Assembly: GCA_040003255.1 (NCBI GenBank)
Contig: JBDUCV010000018.1
Coordinates: 1-34,366 of the forward strand
From: JBDUCV01 sp040003255
GTDB taxonomy: Bacteria; Actinomycetota; Actinomycetes; Mycobacteriales; Jatrophihabitantaceae
DNA: 34,366 bases
Reading direction: 5' to 3'
How positions within the stretch are numbered: position 1 is the stretch's first letter; each line of letters opens with the position of its first letter. The translations under genes were made by a program, and so were the position numbers. The notes beneath the pieces are model-generated. The model was not told the DNA's origin. It ran no database searches and was given only the letters and a program-made list of their open reading frames with translations. This document shows positions 31,522 through 34,366 of this stretch, piece by piece.

Positions 31522-31591
31522 CGGCCCCTGAGCCCGGTCCGGACGCCTATGCATCGCGGGTCGGCTGGACGGGCCGACGGCTCAGGGGCCG
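31522..31591. terminator. 13-bp inverted repeat in the 329-base convergent gap
   Basis: CGGCCCCTGAGCC (31522-31534) is inverted at 31579-31591 with a 44-base apical part. It lies about 70 bases after the nitrobindin-like gene. The gap 31452-31780 contains no convincing gene, tRNA or repeat otherwise. The long stem with a large loop could be a terminator or a structured small RNA; only the repeat itself is seen. Confidence 0.4.
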
Positions 31592-31780
31592 GGTGACTGT
31601 CGGGGTATTGCTGCCGCCGGAGAGAGCCGGCCGCGGTCAGTACCTCGCGGTGTCCGTTGCAGTCGAGCGGCTAGCGGACAGCCACCTCACGTGTCCGAGA
31701 CGTATACAACTCAGGACCACCTCCTTCCTCGTGTACGGACACCGTACGACGGGCTCAGCGAGGTCGGCAACGGGTATTCG

Positions 31781-32632
31781 TCAGAACCCGGCGAGGCGCC
31801 GGATCTCAGCGTTGAGCAGGAGATCGCGGGCGCGGCCCTTGCCGTCGAGCTCGACCACATCGACCGGTCCGCGCCCGGCGCTGACCAGCCAAACCGCCCG
31901 CGCCGCGTGCAGATCGTCCACCACTGCGCCGACCGATTCGACCTGCCAACCGCAGGTCTTCGCCGTGGCGAACAGCCGCTGTTGGGTGGTGCCGGGCAGG
32001 ATGCCGGTTGCGCCCACCGGGGTGGTGCGCAGCGTGCCGCCGACCGCCCAGACGACGGTGGCCGTCGGCGCCTCGAGGACCGCACCGTCCGTGCTCAGGA
32101 AGATCACGTCCTCGGCGCCGCGCCGTATCGCCTCCCGCCCGGCGGCCATGTTGACGGCATAGGACAGCGTCTTCACCCCGCCCAGCAACCAGGGGGCGTC
32201 GACGTAGGCATCCGAAGTCGTGCCCCGCGGCAGGGTGACCACTCGGACGCCGTCGCGGAGCTGGGCTTCGATCACGGCGGGCGCGGGCTTGATGGTCAGC
32301 ACGCCGGTCGGCCCAAGCCCCGGACGGCCGCGGGTCAGCAGCAGGCGCATCACGGCGTCACCCGGCGTCGTCCAGGCCGGCAGGCAGGTTGTGACGAGCG
32401 AGCGCCAGCCGGCTTCGTCGAAGGCGATATCGAGCGCTGCAGCGGAGCGGCGCATTCGGGCGAGGTGCGCGTCGAGGTCGGCCACCATCGCCCGTCCGTC
32501 GGCGCCGAGCCGGACGCCGACGCCTTCGAAGCAGCCGTCGCCGCGCTCTAGCCCGAGATCGTCGGCGAACAGCACCGGCCGGCCTGCGTCGACGAGGCCG
32601 ACGCCGAGCACGCCCACGACTAGCGGATTCAT
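31781..32632 (-). CDS. Class IV aminotransferase (aminodeoxychorismate lyase-like)
   Basis: This 283-residue PLP enzyme of fold type IV has the Schiff-base Lys in GGVKTLSYAVN, the late motif DVIFLSTDGAVLEAPTATVVWAV (usual E-x-x-x-x-N, here with A-P-T), and GILPGTTQQRLF binding the cofactor phosphate. The family includes PabC (pyruvate release in 4-aminobenzoate synthesis for folate) and branched-chain or D-amino-acid aminotransferases. The length, the N-terminal DDLGLERGDGCFE motif, and the place next to the folate-dependent YgfZ favour a PabC-like lyase, but this is not certain. ATG at 32632; a GTG three codons earlier is possible. Divergent from the Fur-family gene. Confidence 0.88.
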   Translation of the reverse strand: MNPLVVGVLGVGLVDAGRPVLFADDLGLERGDGCFEGVGVRLGADGRAMVADLDAHLARMRRSAAALDIAFDEAGWRSLVTTCLPAWTTPGDAVMRLLLTRGRPGLGPTGVLTIKPAPAVIEAQLRDGVRVVTLPRGTTSDAYVDAPWLLGGVKTLSYAVNMAAGREAIRRGAEDVIFLSTDGAVLEAPTATVVWAVGGTLRTTPVGATGILPGTTQQRLFATAKTCGWQVESVGAVVDDLHAARAVWLVSAGRGPVDVVELDGKGRARDLLLNAEIRRLAGF

Positions 32633-32670
32633 CGCCCTCACGCTACCGAGCCGCTATCTAGACTGGGTGC

Positions 32671-33105
32671 ATGCCCGGCGACACCGATCTGGCCATTCGG
32701 CTGCACCAGCGGGGCCTGCGGATGACGCCGCAGCGCGATCGGGTGCTGGCTGCGGTGCGCAGGCTCGAGCACGCGACGCCCGAGCAGGTCAGCGAAGCCG
32801 TCCCGAACGTCGACGTCACCACCGTCTACCGCACGCTCGAGCTGCTCGAAGAGATCGGCCTCGTTAGGCACACCCACTTGGGTCACGGCGCTCCGGCGTT
32901 CCGGCCGGCCGAGGACGACCACGTCCATATCGTCTGCCACAGCTGCGGGTCGGTGGCCGACGCCGCGCATGACCTGATCGACGCACTCGCCGAGCAGCTG
33001 CGCGCCGACCGCGGATTCACCGTCGATCGGTCGCATTTCACCGTCTTCGGGCGATGCCGGGCCTGCTCGCGGAACAAACCGGCCGCCCTCGACGATGAGC
33101 TTTGA
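32671..33105 (+). CDS. Fur-family metal-responsive repressor
   Basis: This is a 144-residue Fur/Zur/PerR-type regulator. The DNA-binding winged helix starts at RGLRMTPQRDRVL (14-26), with the recognition helix VDVTTVYRTLELLE (47-60). The dimer domain has HVHIVCHSCG (84-93) with Cys89 and Cys92, paired with C-R-A-C at 129-132 for the structural zinc, and His84, His86 and His122 for regulatory metal. I cannot tell iron, zinc or peroxide sensing from the sequence. The gene overlaps ygfZ by 11 bases, so both are co-translated; a metal or oxidative-stress link to the iron-sulfur cluster factor YgfZ is plausible (inference). Confidence 0.93.
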   Translation: MPGDTDLAIRLHQRGLRMTPQRDRVLAAVRRLEHATPEQVSEAVPNVDVTTVYRTLELLEEIGLVRHTHLGHGAPAFRPAEDDHVHIVCHSCGSVADAAHDLIDALAEQLRADRGFTVDRSHFTVFGRCRACSRNKPAALDDEL

Positions 33106-34072
33106 TGTGACTGCTCCCGGAACGGCCGACCTGACCGCGCATTTCGGCGACCCGATGCGCGAGCAGCGGGTGCTGGCCACCGCGGCCGGGGTGGTCGACC
33201 GGTCCGATCGCGGCGTCCTGGCGGTGACCGGCGAGGACCGGCTCAGCTGGCTGCACTCGATCTGCAGCCAGCACGTGTCCGACCTGCGCGACGGCGACTC
33301 GGCCGAGGCCTTGGTGCTCTCGCCGCACGGCCACGTCGAGCAGCACTGGCAGGTCACCGAACTTGCCCACACGGTGTGGCTGGACGTCGAGCCGGGGATG
33401 GCAAGCGATGCGATCGACTATCTACAGAAGATGCGCTTCCTTAAGCGGGTAGCGCCGGCCGATGTATCCGCGGACTGGGCCGTCGTCACTCTCGCAGGTC
33501 CCACCTCGGCACGCGTGCTCGAGACCGCCGGGCTGCCCGACCCGGCAGCCCGGGCCGCCGCCCTCGACGGCGGCGGCTTCGTCCGGGCCATGCCCGACGG
33601 TTCGATCGATGTGATCGCGCCGCGTCCAGCCGTGTCGACGCTCATCGAGCGGCTGGTCGCCGGTGGCGCGATCCGTGTCGGACTGTGGGCGCTCGAGGCC
33701 CGGCGGGTGGCGGCGCGTCGGCCGCGGGTGGGCTTCGAGACCGATCACCGCACCATCCCGCACGAGGTCGGCTGGATCGGCACCGCCGTGCACCTGGACA
33801 AGGGTTGTTACCGCGGCCAGGAGACGGTCGCCCGGGTGCAGAACCTGGGCCGGCCGCCGCGCCGGCTGGTGCTGCTGCACCTGTCCGGCGAGCGCGACGA
33901 GCTGCCGCCGGCCGGCACCCCGCTGCAGCTCGACGGCCGCACCGTCGGCTTCCTCGGCACCGCCGCCCACCACCACGAGCTCGGCCCGGTCGCCCTCGCG
34001 GTGATCAAGCGCACCGTGGCCGACGGTACGGTCCTGGACGCCGCGGGCATCCCCGCGGCGGTCACCGACTGA
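33095..34072 (+). CDS. ygfZ: YgfZ/GcvT-domain folate-binding iron-sulfur protein
   Basis: This 325-residue protein has the GcvT-like fold and the invariant YgfZ motif K-G-C-Y-x-G-Q-E, here LDKGCYRGQETVARV with Cys238. YgfZ proteins bind tetrahydrofolate and assist assembly or repair of iron-sulfur clusters in some enzymes. Early motifs VLAVTGEDRLSWLHSICSQHV and LSPHGHVEQHW fit the family. The ATG overlaps the 3' end of the Fur-family gene by 11 bases. In mycobacteria the same neighbour set (aminotransferase and YgfZ) occurs. The next gene starts 12 bases after its stop. Confidence 0.93.
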   Translation: MSFDVTAPGTADLTAHFGDPMREQRVLATAAGVVDRSDRGVLAVTGEDRLSWLHSICSQHVSDLRDGDSAEALVLSPHGHVEQHWQVTELAHTVWLDVEPGMASDAIDYLQKMRFLKRVAPADVSADWAVVTLAGPTSARVLETAGLPDPAARAAALDGGGFVRAMPDGSIDVIAPRPAVSTLIERLVAGGAIRVGLWALEARRVAARRPRVGFETDHRTIPHEVGWIGTAVHLDKGCYRGQETVARVQNLGRPPRRLVLLHLSGERDELPPAGTPLQLDGRTVGFLGTAAHHHELGPVALAVIKRTVADGTVLDAAGIPAAVTD

Positions 34073-34084
34073 CCGGAGCAGCGC

Positions 34085-34366
34085 ATGCGGTGGGGGATCC
34101 TGGGGCCGGGGAAGATCTCGCGGGCATTCCTGACCGGGCTGGCCGGGTCGTCGACCGAGCACCCGGTGGCGATCGGCAGCCGGGACCGGGACCGGGCCCA
34201 GGCCGTGGCGACCGAGTTCGGGGTCGAGCGGGCGTACGGGTCGTACGAGGAGCTGCTGGCCGACGACCGGGTCGAGGCGGTCTACATCGGCACGCCCAAC
34301 TCGCTGCACGGGCCGTGGTCGATCGCGGCCGCCCGGGCCGGCAAGCACGTGCTGTGCGAGAAGCCG
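34085..34366 (+). CDS. Gfo/Idh/MocA-family dehydrogenase (5' part, cut by window end)
   Basis: The first 94 codons of a NAD(P)-dependent oxidoreductase are present. The Rossmann motif WGILGPGKISRAFLTGL is at residues 3-19 (G-x-G-x-x-x-x-F), followed by AIGSRDRDRAQAVATEFGV, VEAVYIGTPNSLHGPWSI and the catalytic-region motif AGKHVLCEKP at the window edge. The family acts on sugars, inositols and related polyols. ATG with GGAGCA upstream, 12 bases after ygfZ. The catalytic residues beyond the Lys of EKP are outside the window. Confidence 0.9.
   Translation, partial: MRWGILGPGKISRAFLTGLAGSSTEHPVAIGSRDRDRAQAVATEFGVERAYGSYEELLADDRVEAVYIGTPNSLHGPWSIAAARAGKHVLCEKP

Noticed and set aside
31593..32162. 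Plus-strand frame over the aminotransferase 3' end
   Set aside because: Its composition (Arg/Ser/Thr/Pro-rich, no domain) is that of an antisense shadow of the class IV aminotransferase gene.
1..34366. Mobile elements, CRISPR arrays, tRNA or rRNA genes, prophage or defence systems
   Set aside because: Looked for transposase motifs, regularly spaced repeats and tRNA-like T-arm/acceptor patterns by eye; none was convincing. A tRNAscan or covariance search would settle the RNA part.

Overview
The window is high-GC chromosomal DNA from a mycothiol-producing actinobacterium. Supporting signs are the G+C of about two thirds, frequent GTG and TTG starts, many 4-base ATGA/GTGA overlaps between genes, a mycothiol synthase, a GlnR-type regulator, F420-type and DUF4331-type families, and two candidate leaderless promoters. 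I cannot name the genus. No mobile element, CRISPR array, tRNA or rRNA was recognised.

Left part (1-12850), accessory metabolism: a membrane-anchored SRPBCC protein; a stand-alone glucose-6-phosphate dehydrogenase (zwf) with a variant active-site signature; an MFS exporter; a cytochrome P450 translationally coupled to an alpha/beta hydrolase; a decayed FAD-linked (BBE-type) oxidase behind an intact small partner gene; a four-gene block around a DUF4331 protein with a Tat-signal mini-protein; and a minus-strand run of homocysteine methyltransferase, a 37-residue membrane microprotein and a 777-residue pseudokinase/flippase-like fusion.

Middle part (12900-20600): an RseB/LolA-like envelope protein coupled to an ABC-2 exporter (ATPase plus permease), a lipase, a phytoene-desaturase-like flavoprotein, a PPOX/F420-type oxidoreductase, an MscS channel and a PIG-L (LmbE) deacetylase.

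Right part (20640-34366) is a conserved actinobacterial core neighbourhood. From memory it parallels the M. tuberculosis Rv0811c-Rv0820 / M. smegmatis glnR-mshD-pst region. It holds pstSCAB with a two-unit PHO box, mshD, glnR, a hydrolase, a membrane protein and a DUF2993 (LmeA-like) protein. Next come a thiosulfate sulfurtransferase with DUF1416, a DsrE protein, a nitrobindin-like protein, a class IV aminotransferase, a Fur-family regulator, YgfZ, and the start of a Gfo/Idh/MocA dehydrogenase. The theme is phosphate (PhoP), nitrogen (GlnR) and sulfur/thiol metabolism side by side.

The most interesting regulatory element is an unannotated 31-residue, five-cysteine leader ORF at 28884-28979. 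It starts directly after a -10 box, ends on Cys-stop, and precedes the sulfurtransferase operon; this is the layout expected of a cysteine-sensing translational attenuator. Other candidates are a perfect 17-bp inverted repeat after DUF1416, an 18-base divergent gap between dsrE and a 32-residue membrane microprotein, and the DUF4331 cassette.
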